Assembly (NCBI GenBank): GCA_025453315.1
Contig: JALOQQ010000042.1
Location: forward strand, 1 to 7,977
Origin: Planctomycetota bacterium
GTDB lineage: Bacteria > Patescibacteriota > Patescibacteriia > Patescibacteriales > UBA12465
Length of the DNA stretch: 7,977 bases
Reading direction: 5' to 3'
Shown piece after piece: positions 1 through 5,948 of this stretch (its first letter is position 1; the number at the start of each line of letters is the position of its first letter). The notes below the pieces were generated by a model. That model had not been told where the DNA came from, did not search any database, and worked only from the letters and a program-made list of their open reading frames with translations. The translations under genes and the position numbers were made by a program.

Positions 1-1
1 T

Positions 2-1288
2 TATCTAATTCGTTTTTCTATTTTTGGTTACCCCTCAACTTTATTAGAGGGCCTGATAATTATTGCTTTCGGTGTTTGGTTTTTTAAAGAGAAAAAATAT
101 CAAAAGTTATTAGATTGGAAAAGATCGTCTTTGAGTACTCCTTATCCTTTTGGTAAAGAATTAATAATTTTGATTATTGTTTCCTACTTGGCGGTTTTAG
201 TTTCTGGTTTAAATAATAGTGCTTTGGGAATTTGGAAGGCTTACTTTTTTGAACCAGCTTTAGTTTTTATTTTATTATTTAATGTTTTTAAGGGTGAAAT
301 GATAAAGAAGATTATTTGGCCTTTAGCTGGTGCGGCCTTACTTATTTCGTTAGTTGCGATTTTTCAAAAAATAACAGGCCTTTTGATTTTTAATGATTTT
401 TGGGCTCAAGCCGACCAACGTCGTGTTGTTTCAATATTCGGCTATCCAAATGCTGTGGCCTTATATTTGGGTCCTGTAATTTGGTTATTAATTGGATATG
501 CTTTAACTACCAAAAAAGAATTAAATTGGTTCAAAGTTTTATTATTAGTTATTTCAGCCTTATCGTTATTAGCTATAATTTTTGCTTCTTCTAAGGGTGC
601 TATTTTAGCATTTTTTCTTTCCTTAACAACGCTGTTATTTATTATTCTTAAAAAATTTAAATTATTTTTAATATCAGGGTTGATAATAATTTTAGCCATG
701 GTTTGTTTTTATTTACCACTTCAAAAAATAGTAGTAGAAAAAATTGAGTATAGTGAGTCTTGGCAAATTAGAAAATTACAATGGCAAGAAACTTGGAATA
801 TGATTAGAGATGGTCGTTTATTAAGTGGTGCTGGCTTAGCTAATTATCAAAATTCAATTTTAGCTTATCATTCAGAGGGAATGTTTTTTAATAAAGATAA
901 AGATCCTGATTTTCGTCGCAAAATAGTTATTTTCAATGAAGAGTATAAAAAGAAATATTGGCAACCTTTAGAGGTATATCTTTATCCTCATAATTTTATT
1001 TTAAATTTTTGGAGTGAATTGGGTTTATTGGGAGTATTGAGTTTTATTTGGTTGTTTGTTGGATATTTTTATTTAGCTATTAAGCTCGTTAAAGAAATGA
1101 TAAAAGAAGGAGATAATAATAAATTCATGGTTTTGGGTTTAATCGGTGCTATGCTCATGATTGTTTTTCATGGCTTAGTTGACGTGCCTTATTTTAAAAA
1201 TGATTTAGCAATATTATTTTGGCTTTTGGTTGCTAGTTTGGGTTGTTTTTTAATTAATAAAAAGGCTGATATTAAAATTAAATTATGA
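2..1288 (+). CDS. O-antigen ligase/polymerase-like membrane protein (Wzy_C type), 5'-truncated by window edge
   Basis: The frame is open from base 2 with no stop, so 428 residues are visible and the true start lies upstream; the TTG at 131 falls inside the gene and is not a start. The protein is strongly hydrophobic with about ten membrane helices. It has one large polar extracytoplasmic stretch (about bases 770-980) and then the segment YPHNFILNFWSELGLLG, whose His codon is at 989-991. An HNxxL plus E-x-G-x-x-G pattern after a large loop is the signature of the Wzy_C/O-antigen ligase superfamily, as is the upstream RRVVSIFGYPNAVALYLGP segment, common in CPR homologues. Such proteins join or polymerise undecaprenyl-linked glycans on the outer face of the membrane, but the family does not fix the substrate. 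The TGA stop overlaps the next start as ATGA, so the two are probably co-translated. Confidence 0.85.
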   Translation, partial: YLIRFSIFGYPSTLLEGLIIIAFGVWFFKEKKYQKLLDWKRSSLSTPYPFGKELIILIIVSYLAVLVSGLNNSALGIWKAYFFEPALVFILLFNVFKGEMIKKIIWPLAGAALLISLVAIFQKITGLLIFNDFWAQADQRRVVSIFGYPNAVALYLGPVIWLLIGYALTTKKELNWFKVLLLVISALSLLAIIFASSKGAILAFFLSLTTLLFIILKKFKLFLISGLIIILAMVCFYLPLQKIVVEKIEYSESWQIRKLQWQETWNMIRDGRLLSGAGLANYQNSILAYHSEGMFFNKDKDPDFRRKIVIFNEEYKKKYWQPLEVYLYPHNFILNFWSELGLLGVLSFIWLFVGYFYLAIKLVKEMIKEGDNNKFMVLGLIGAMLMIVFHGLVDVPYFKNDLAILFWLLVASLGCFLINKKADIKIKL

Positions 1289-2016
1289 AAATTCCTTTAA
1301 CTAAATTTATTGCTAGTGCCGGTGTTTGTTCTCGTCGTAAAGCCGAAGAACTTATTCGCAACTCAATTTCTACTTATCGAGTTTTAGTTAATAAAGAACC
1401 AGCTACTTTAGGTATGACAGTTTCTGAAGAAGATGAGGTGATGGTTGATAAGCAGGTTTTGTCACAATGTAAAAAAATATATTTAATTATTAATAAACCC
1501 AAAGGCTATACTTGTACCAACGAAGTTTTTAAGGGAGAAAAAAATGTTTTTTCTTTATTGCCAAACGATCTGCGTCAAGAAAAACTTTTTGCTGTTGGAC
1601 GCCTAGATAAAGACAGTAGGGGTTTATTAATTCTTACTAACGATGGCGATTGGGCACAACAATTAACCCACCCACGTTTTAATCATGAAAAAGTTTATCA
1701 GGTATTGGTCAAAAAAAGAGATTCAAAAGTAAGATCTAATCCACTTATAGAATTAAAAAAAGGAGTTGATATTGGTGAAGACGATGGCCGGGTTAAAGCA
1801 AAACAAATTGAATTTGTCCAAGAGTCTAGTGATTCAATAATTTTTCGTTTAGTTATTTCTGAGGGTAAAAAAAGACAAATTAGACGTATGTTTGCCGCTA
1901 TTAGTTGGGAAGTTGTAGATCTTTGGCGTATAAAAATAGGTAATATTAGCTTAGGTAATCTTTATGATGGTAAGTGGCGTTTTCTCAGTGAAAGAGAGAT
2001 TAGACTTCAAGCGTAA
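1285..2016 (+). CDS. RsuA/RluB/RluE/RluF-family rRNA pseudouridine synthase
   Basis: This 243-aa protein should convert a uridine in ribosomal RNA to pseudouridine in the cytoplasm. Residues 1-60 form an S4 RNA-binding domain (FIASAGVCSRRKAEELI at the start). The catalytic domain follows, with the entry motif NKPKGY at 70-75, the catalytic-loop motif GRLDKDSRGLL with nucleophile Asp108, and the closing motif EGKKRQIRRM at 193-202. All diagnostic motifs are intact and the length is normal. The DKDS context of the catalytic loop looks more like RluF/RsuA than RluB, but I cannot assign the target base. The ATG overlaps the TGA of the upstream gene by four bases. No Shine-Dalgarno is visible, so translation probably depends on coupling or on an SD-independent mechanism. 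Confidence 0.93.
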   Translation: MKIPLTKFIASAGVCSRRKAEELIRNSISTYRVLVNKEPATLGMTVSEEDEVMVDKQVLSQCKKIYLIINKPKGYTCTNEVFKGEKNVFSLLPNDLRQEKLFAVGRLDKDSRGLLILTNDGDWAQQLTHPRFNHEKVYQVLVKKRDSKVRSNPLIELKKGVDIGEDDGRVKAKQIEFVQESSDSIIFRLVISEGKKRQIRRMFAAISWEVVDLWRIKIGNISLGNLYDGKWRFLSEREIRLQA

Positions 2017-2028
2017 TATAAGTATAAT
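2001..2028 (+). promoter_or_regulatory. Candidate promoter giving a leaderless transcript
   Basis: A perfect TATAAT at 2023-2028 is preceded, with a 16-bp spacer, by TAGACT at 2001-2006 (4 of 6 matches to TTGACA). Transcription would begin about 2035-2037, at or next to the ATG at 2037, and there is no Shine-Dalgarno between. The hexamer is consensus, but the sequence around it is AT-rich, so chance is possible. Confidence 0.45.
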
Positions 2029-2036
2029 ATAAATAT

Positions 2037-2483
2037 ATGTTATTTAGTGGACACTTAGCAGCGGGTTTAATTATTGGAAGTTTAACTGGTGATTATTCAG
2101 CGGCTATTTTAGGATCAGTAGTTATGGACTCTGATCACTTAATCACCTATTTTAAACACGGTATTCTTTTAAAGCCAAAAAAATTTTTTCAGGCTGTTTT
2201 TAGCGACGACCTTTACCATGAAGATCGTAATTATTTTCATAGTTTGTTTGTAGCGGTTCCAGTAATGGCAATTTTAATTTTTTTCTTTGGTCATTTTGGT
2301 ATAGTTTTCTCTATGGGTTATGCCACCCATCTATTATTTGATAGTTTTGATAGTTCTTATTTTTATCCTTTTTATCCGAAAAAGAAAGTAAATATTCAAG
2401 GATTTCTGCCTTACGCTTCTCGTTGGGAATTATTGTTAACCAGTTTTCTTTTAATTGGTTTCTTGGTGACGCTAATAGTTTAA
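2037..2483 (+). CDS. YdjM-like membrane-bound metal-dependent hydrolase
   Basis: This 148-aa membrane protein has three or four hydrophobic segments and the ligand pattern of the YdjM (PF04307-type) family: His6 in SGHLAAG, D31-S-D33-H34 after the first helix, D63-R-N-Y-F-H68-S (cf. HRxxTHS), and G94-x3-H98-x3-D102 before a segment rich in aromatic residues and proline. The conserved His and Asp residues are thought to bind metal at the membrane face; the substrate of the family is not well defined. It is shorter than many homologues but begins and ends like a complete protein. It follows the pseudouridine synthase by 20 bp and may have its own promoter overlapping that gap. A hairpin terminator lies directly downstream. 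Confidence 0.75.
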   Translation: MLFSGHLAAGLIIGSLTGDYSAAILGSVVMDSDHLITYFKHGILLKPKKFFQAVFSDDLYHEDRNYFHSLFVAVPVMAILIFFFGHFGIVFSMGYATHLLFDSFDSSYFYPFYPKKKVNIQGFLPYASRWELLLTSFLLIGFLVTLIV

Positions 2484-2506
2484 ATATTTTAAATTGACTT
2501 TTAATA

Positions 2507-2537
2507 AAAACCTCGTTTCGGCGAGGTTTTATTTTTT
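2507..2537. terminator. Bidirectional intrinsic terminator between convergent genes
   Basis: Stem CCTCG (2511-2515) pairs with CGAGG (2522-2526) around a 6-nt loop and is extended by AAAA/TTTT on each side, with T-rich sequence on both strands. It sits 23 bp past the YdjM-like gene. On the minus strand its T-rich flank contains the stop codon of the convergent gene, so it can serve both. Confidence 0.85.
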
Positions 2538-3290
2538 ATTATCAATGAATATTTCATAACCACCAATTAGAGTGGGCGTAGACAGAAAATACCAAATAAT
2601 CACATCATCCAAAGGAAAAACTTTATCATTTATATTTATCGGAAAGAGATAGTGCCCGGGCCACCACCAATGACCAAGATTTAAAGAAATTATTTCATAA
2701 GCAAAAAAGACTAAGGCAAAAAAGACGGTTGGATAAATAGTTTTAACTAGTAGCTTAGGGAAGAAACTGAAGATAATAATTGCCGGTATTAATAATATAG
2801 GTATAGCTAAAGAATAATAATCAAAACCAATAAGATTTTTATTATAGAAAAAAAGAGAAAAAATACTAATATTTAATACCAAATATAGTAGTGTTAAATA
2901 TTTAAAATTAGAAGAAAAAGTTTTTTTGTGACTACGGTCACAAAAGTATTCATAAAAAGATAAAACCCAAAAGAAATTTAAAAAGGCAAAAAGAATATTT
3001 TCTAGAGGAATATAGCCGAAGGGTCTGGGAAAAATTGAAGCTACATCCCAAGCATCTTTTAAACGCGCCATTAATTCTACTGGTGGAGCAAATAATAAAG
3101 TAGTTAATAAAGCAAAAATCAACACCTTTATTTTAGAATGTTTTAACCAAGACCAATTTATGATTGCCGGTATTCCCAAAACAATAATAATGGAAATGAA
3201 ATAGCTTGGTTGGATAAAATAAACAGTAATTAAAGCAAGGGCAACATACAAGAGAAGTCCTAGTATTTTAAGCCAACGATGATAAGACAT
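2529..3290 (-). CDS. Polytopic membrane protein with two lycopene-cyclase-like repeats
   Basis: This is a 253-aa protein of about seven or eight membrane helices. Two similar units can be seen. In the first, E72 is followed nine residues later by W81 and then by G-Y-I-P-L-E97-N. In the second, E199 is followed nine residues later by W208 and then by F-P-L-D218-D219. Acidic P-x-E/D-x motifs after a conserved E...W pair, present in tandem, resemble the heterodimer-type lycopene/carotenoid cyclase domains (CrtYc/CrtYd), which carry PxEE motifs. The second unit keeps a double acid (DD), while the first has E-N. No carotenoid genes are in the window, so a cyclase reaction is only a guess; it could be a related fold of another role. 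The start follows the upstream stop by 1 bp, with an AGGGAG-like site 12 nt before the ATG. Confidence 0.55.
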   Translation of the reverse strand: MSYHRWLKILGLLLYVALALITVYFIQPSYFISIIIVLGIPAIINWSWLKHSKIKVLIFALLTTLLFAPPVELMARLKDAWDVASIFPRPFGYIPLENILFAFLNFFWVLSFYEYFCDRSHKKTFSSNFKYLTLLYLVLNISIFSLFFYNKNLIGFDYYSLAIPILLIPAIIIFSFFPKLLVKTIYPTVFFALVFFAYEIISLNLGHWWWPGHYLFPININDKVFPLDDVIIWYFLSTPTLIGGYEIFIDNKK

Positions 3291-3291
3291 A

Positions 3292-3606
3292 TTATTTTTT
3301 TTCTCCCTCTTTTTCAGATGATTCTAGAGAAGAATTTTTTGTCATTAACTTTTTTACGCGATTAAAGGAACGGGCTAAAACTATTGATAATATTACTATT
3401 AAAATGGTAATAAAAATAGCATATAAAAATTGAGCGATTAAGCTATCTTCTGGTCGAGGGAAAAGCACGTTAAACAAGGATTTAATAGCTTCATTCCACG
3501 CTAAGGCCGCTATTAATCCCAAAGCGGCTACGGCTAGTTCATTAATTTTATTAAAAGCCTCGGTATAAATTTTTTCTTTTTCTATCTTTAGTTTTTCTTT
3601 ATCCAT
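3292..3606 (-). CDS. DUF5654-like small membrane protein
   Basis: This 104-aa protein has a charged N-terminal helix (residues 1-18), a first hydrophobic segment containing AALGLIAALAWNEAIKSLF (28-46), a second long hydrophobic segment at about 58-84 and a charged Ser/Glu/Lys-rich tail. The A-L-A-W-N-E-A-I core is typical of the DUF5654 family found in archaea and CPR bacteria; its function is unknown. It is followed after 1 bp by the lycopene-cyclase-like gene, so the two form an operon. A promoter-like pair of hexamers and a terminator of the gene before it suggest this is the first gene of the unit. Confidence 0.75.
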   Translation of the reverse strand: MDKEKLKIEKEKIYTEAFNKINELAVAALGLIAALAWNEAIKSLFNVLFPRPEDSLIAQFLYAIFITILIVILSIVLARSFNRVKKLMTKNSSLESSEKEGEKK

Positions 3607-3635
3607 ATTAATTTTATTATTTTATTTATATTAAT

Positions 3636-3664
3636 ATAATAATACTTTTTATTAGTAAAAACAA
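3636..3664 (-). promoter_or_regulatory. Candidate promoter of the DUF5654 operon
   Basis: On the minus strand TTGTTT (3659-3664) is followed by a 17-bp spacer and TATTAT (3636-3641). Transcription would start near 3629, about 22 nt before the ATG. The -35 is weak and the region is very AT-rich. Confidence 0.45.
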
Positions 3665-3665
3665 A

Positions 3666-3696
3666 TAAAAAAATAAGCTCTGCGCAAGAGCTTATT
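3666..3696 (-). terminator. Intrinsic terminator after the 141-aa gene
   Basis: A perfect 10-bp stem, AATAAGCTCT (3672-3681) with AGAGCTTATT (3687-3696), closes a 5-nt GCGCA loop. On the minus strand it is followed by a run of T (3671-3667). It lies 30 bp past the stop of the upstream minus-strand gene. Confidence 0.88.
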
Positions 3697-3726
3697 GAAT
3701 GTTTTTATTCTTCTTAAATGTTTTTA

Positions 3727-4152
3727 TTATTCGTTGGCTTCAATTTTCCAGCCAAACGAGATTTTTGAGAAACAATAACCTTCAACAAAGTATTTTTTGC
3801 CTTCGCGTTCAATACCATCGACTTTGTTGTTTTGGGAATTGGAAAATCTTATCATAATATTTTCCAGTTGTGTCAAAATATTAAAGATCAGTTTTTCATT
3901 GGCTTGGAGTTCAAAAGTTTTTTTACCATTATGATGGTATTTAAAAGTTTTTCCATCTTCTTTCTTGTTTAAAAAACTTAATATTTTTTCTCCGTCAGCG
4001 ATAAAATTTAATTTATAAATTTCCACGCTGCCTTTGCCTTTGCCATCATACTGATCGGTTATTTCACAATCAAGGTTAATTTTAAAAGTTTGAAATAAAG
4101 TGTTAAAACGATTAACCAATTCTTTGGTCTTGTTACTAGTTGCTACTTCCAT
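3727..4152 (-). CDS. Hypothetical soluble protein, 141 aa
   Basis: I do not recognise a family. The protein is hydrophilic, lysine- and asparagine-rich, and lacks membrane segments or a signal peptide. It starts with a likely helix (residues 6-24), then alternates short beta-like strands with polar turns (about 25-85), a second helix (about 86-105) and a final beta-rich stretch ending in KISFGWKIEANE. No catalytic or metal-binding pattern stands out. It is a single-gene unit with its own promoter-like sequence upstream and a strong terminator downstream. The ATG has no clear Shine-Dalgarno. A second ATG 7 bp upstream is out of frame, so this start is the reasonable choice. Confidence 0.75.
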   Translation of the reverse strand: MEVATSNKTKELVNRFNTLFQTFKINLDCEITDQYDGKGKGSVEIYKLNFIADGEKILSFLNKKEDGKTFKYHHNGKKTFELQANEKLIFNILTQLENIMIRFSNSQNNKVDGIEREGKKYFVEGYCFSKISFGWKIEANE

Positions 4153-4206
4153 TGCTCATTAATTTTAAAGTTAAACTTTGAATTGTCTATTTAGTTTTGA
4201 ATTTTG

Positions 4207-4235
4207 ATATTAATATAATTTTAAGAATAAGTCAA
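4207..4235 (-). promoter_or_regulatory. Candidate promoter of the 141-aa hypothetical gene
   Basis: On the minus strand TTGACT (4230-4235), a 17-bp spacer and TAATAT (4207-4212) would start transcription near 4200, about 48 nt before the ATG. The -35 box begins inside the T-rich tail of the tRNA-Asp terminator, so the two units are packed together. Confidence 0.55.
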
Positions 4236-4264
4236 ACAAAATAGAGCCCCTAAGGGACTCTATT
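4234..4264 (-). terminator. Intrinsic terminator of tRNA-Asp
   Basis: AATAGAG (4240-4246) pairs with CTCTATT (4258-4264). The stem continues with CCC/GGG across one bulged A, around a CTAA loop. On the minus strand it is followed by TTTGTTT. It begins 5 bp after the tRNA 3' end. Confidence 0.8.
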
Positions 4265-4268
4265 GATG

Positions 4269-4342
4269 CGGAGCGGACGGGACTCGAACCCGCGACCTCT
4301 GCCGTGACAGGGCAGCGTTCTAACCAACTGAACTACCGCTCC
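4269..4342 (-). tRNA. tRNA-Asp(GTC)
   Basis: A complete 74-nt cloverleaf is encoded on the minus strand. Acceptor GGAGCGG (4342-4336) pairs with CCGCTCC (4276-4270). The anticodon stem is CTGCC/GGCAG with loop CTGTCAC, giving anticodon GTC, and the T loop is TTCGAGT. The discriminator is G, as expected for Asp. The sequence after it is not CCA, so a CCA-adding enzyme is needed. It is a single-gene transcription unit with a strong promoter and its own terminator. Confidence 0.97.
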
Positions 4343-4383
4343 AGATTTTAAAAAATAAGCCGATTTACAAAACCGACAAAATT

Positions 4384-4412
4384 ATGATAACAAATATATT
4401 TTCCCTTGTCAA
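4384..4412 (-). promoter_or_regulatory. tRNA-Asp promoter
   Basis: On the minus strand a perfect TTGACA (4407-4412) is separated by 17 bp from TATCAT (4384-4389). The start would be near 4377, about 35 nt before the tRNA. Its -35 box overlaps that of the divergent promoter for the zinc-finger gene. Confidence 0.8.
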
Positions 4413-4433
4413 AATCTTATTTTTTGCTATACT
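4406..4433 (+). promoter_or_regulatory. Extended -10 promoter of the dksA-like/lspA operon
   Basis: TTGTCA (4406-4411), a 16-bp spacer and TATACT (4428-4433) preceded by TGC, making a TGn extended -10. Transcription would start near 4440, leaving a leader of about 35 nt that lacks a Shine-Dalgarno. It shares the TTGTCAA segment with the divergent tRNA-Asp promoter. Confidence 0.7.
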
Positions 4434-4475
4434 TTAAGAACTATTATAAGATATTATTTAGTAAAACCAAAAATT

Positions 4476-4871
4476 ATGTCAGACGCACATCAGGATGAGG
4501 TTTTGGATTTAGAAACCTTACAAGCAATTAAAAAGGATTTATTGATGCGCCGCGAACAATTATCGGGCGATCTTAATGATATTTCAACTAGTGACTATCA
4601 TGAAGCTGATAATAGAGTGGCCAAGTTTCCGGAGTATGGCGATAAACCAGATGAAAACGCGCAAGAAGTAGATGATTATGCTACTACTATTGTGGCTGAA
4701 AAAATTTTGGAAGACTCCTTAGAAGATATTGACGCTGCTTTAAAGAGGATTGAAAATAAAACTTATGGTACTTGTAAATATTGTCAAAAACCGATTAATA
4801 AGAAAAGATTGTTAGCTAGACCGACTGCCAGCTCTTGTGTAGAATGTAAAACCAAATTACAAAATAGTTAA
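4476..4871 (+). CDS. TraR/DksA-type C4 zinc-finger protein
   Basis: This 131-aa protein consists of a long acidic helical hairpin (about residues 10-92) and a C-terminal zinc finger with C100-x2-C103-x17-C121-x2-C124, the exact DksA spacing. Between the helices lies an acidic EVDDYA segment (65-69 region), the place where DksA carries its DxxDxA coiled-coil tip, though the match is loose. Family members reach into the RNA polymerase secondary channel and modulate initiation, often with ppGpp; that role here is inferred from family. It is shorter than E. coli DksA (151 aa) because the N-terminus is reduced. It is followed 4 bp later by lspA, a pairing common in many bacteria, and is driven by an extended -10 promoter. 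Confidence 0.9.
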   Translation: MSDAHQDEVLDLETLQAIKKDLLMRREQLSGDLNDISTSDYHEADNRVAKFPEYGDKPDENAQEVDDYATTIVAEKILEDSLEDIDAALKRIENKTYGTCKYCQKPINKKRLLARPTASSCVECKTKLQNS

Positions 4872-4875
4872 TTTT

Positions 4876-5337
4876 ATGTTTCGATATAGAAATATAGCAA
4901 TTATTTTTTTAGTTGCTATATTTTTTATTTTAGATAGGATCTTAAAACAAGCTTCTCTAGGATTGGGTTCTGAAAGCACCTTTCAAAATTTAGTAGGTAA
5001 TTGGTTATCTTTTGGTTTTACTCCTAATTATTATATTGCTTTTTCTTTGCCCCTGAGTGGTTTTTGGTTAAATGTTTCCATTGGCCTATTCATTATTGGT
5101 CTTATTTTTTTCTTATTTTACTACTTTTTTAAACGTAATTTTTGGGAAAATATTTTATTATTAACTATTATTTTAGGTGCAATTAGTAATTATTGGGATA
5201 GATGGCAATATGGCTTTGTTATTGATTATTTAGCGATTAAATATTTTTCCGTTCTCAATTTAGCCGATATTATGATTTCTTTGGGAGCTATTTTGTTGTT
5301 ATTTTTAAATTTAAAGCCGCGACCGAAATTAAAATAA
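4876..5337 (+). CDS. lspA: Lipoprotein signal peptidase (signal peptidase II)
   Basis: This 153-aa inner-membrane aspartyl protease should cleave the signal peptide of diacylglyceryl-modified prolipoproteins. It shows four hydrophobic segments and all family boxes: D20 in FILDRILK; N51-Y-Y-I-A55-F56 (usual form NxGxAF, so the Gly is replaced here); G101-A-I-S-N105-Y-W-D108-R109 followed by D117; and N128-L-A130-D131. By family alignment D117 and D131 are the catalytic pair, with N105, R109 and N128 supporting. It sits 4 bp after the zinc-finger gene, has no visible Shine-Dalgarno, and is closed by a terminator shared with tsaE. Confidence 0.93.
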   Translation: MFRYRNIAIIFLVAIFFILDRILKQASLGLGSESTFQNLVGNWLSFGFTPNYYIAFSLPLSGFWLNVSIGLFIIGLIFFLFYYFFKRNFWENILLLTIILGAISNYWDRWQYGFVIDYLAIKYFSVLNLADIMISLGAILLLFLNLKPRPKLK

Positions 5338-5356
5338 ATTTATTAAGTCATTACAA

Positions 5357-5385
5357 AAAAACACCGTTAAGGTGTTTTTGTTTTA
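5357..5385. terminator. Bidirectional terminator between lspA and tsaE
   Basis: AAAAACACC (5357-5365) pairs with GGTGTTTTT (5371-5379) around loop GTTAA, with a T-rich tail on the plus strand and a run of T on the minus strand. It lies between the two convergent genes. Confidence 0.87.
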
Positions 5386-5406
5386 TAAAAAATTAAGTTA
5401 AGTATA

Positions 5407-5835
5407 TTATTTTGGTAGTTTGATTGTAAATTCTCTCTTATTCTCAGTTTTATGTTTTATAGTAATGAACCAACTATTTTTCGGAATTAGTTTTTTTACT
5501 TTATTGCCCCATTCTATAACGCTTAGGGTATTATTGTCTTGAAGAAAATCAAGGGCACCGATTCCTTTTAAAGACTCTTCATTAATTCTATAAGCATCGA
5601 TATGGCAAAATCTTTTTAAGCCATAATGTTTTATTTTATAAGTATTCATTAAAGTAAAAGTTGGACTTTTGATAGTTTTTTTTATATTTAAAGTTTGGGC
5701 CATACCCTTAACAAAGGTTGTTTTTCCAGCCCCTAAATCACCAATTAAGACAATGGTTGTACCCTCGTCGATGAATTCAGTAATAGCACTAGCTAATTGT
5801 TTGGTTTCTTTTTCCGAAGAAGTTATTATTTTCAT
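5407..5835 (-). CDS. tsaE: tRNA t6A biosynthesis ATPase TsaE
   Basis: This 142-aa P-loop ATPase should work with TsaB and TsaD in making N6-threonylcarbamoyladenosine at position 37 of ANN-decoding tRNAs. Walker A is G32-D-L-G-A-G-K38-T-T. It is followed by the family segments SPTFTL (57-62), H78-I-D-A-Y-R83 and V-I-E108-W-G110, in the usual order and spacing. Length is normal. It is a single-gene unit: lspA converges from the other side, and a terminator separates it from pyrB upstream. There is no Shine-Dalgarno before the ATG. Confidence 0.95.
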   Translation of the reverse strand: MKIITSSEKETKQLASAITEFIDEGTTIVLIGDLGAGKTTFVKGMAQTLNIKKTIKSPTFTLMNTYKIKHYGLKRFCHIDAYRINEESLKGIGALDFLQDNNTLSVIEWGNKVKKLIPKNSWFITIKHKTENKREFTIKLPK

Positions 5836-5887
5836 ATTTAATATTTTAGTTTATTTTTTTAAATTAGGAAATAAGGTGCGGTTTTTG

Positions 5888-5893
5888 ATTATA
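5888..5893 (-). promoter_or_regulatory. Candidate -10 box for tsaE
   Basis: A perfect TATAAT on the minus strand lies about 52 bp before the tsaE ATG, just past the pyrB terminator. No convincing -35 hexamer is found at 16-18 bp, so the call rests on the -10 alone. Confidence 0.35.
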
Positions 5894-5910
5894 AGGTTGT
5901 TTTAATTTAT

Positions 5911-5941
5911 ATAATAAAAAAAGGTGTTTAGTCACCTTTTT
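5911..5941 (-). terminator. Intrinsic terminator after pyrB
   Basis: AAAAAGGTG (5918-5926) pairs with CACCTTTTT (5933-5941) around a TTTAGT loop. On the minus strand the stem runs into seven T and then AT-only sequence. It starts 7 bp after the pyrB stop and separates pyrB from tsaE. Confidence 0.85.
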
Positions 5942-5948
5942 ATGTATT

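Noticed and set aside
442..699. 85-codon minus-strand frame inside the first gene
   Set aside because: Antisense shadow of a membrane-protein gene whose own frame is intact and matches a known family.
5669..5905. 78-codon plus-strand frame opposite tsaE
   Set aside because: It is antisense to the TsaE Walker A region and runs into the intergenic gap; no family features or start signals.
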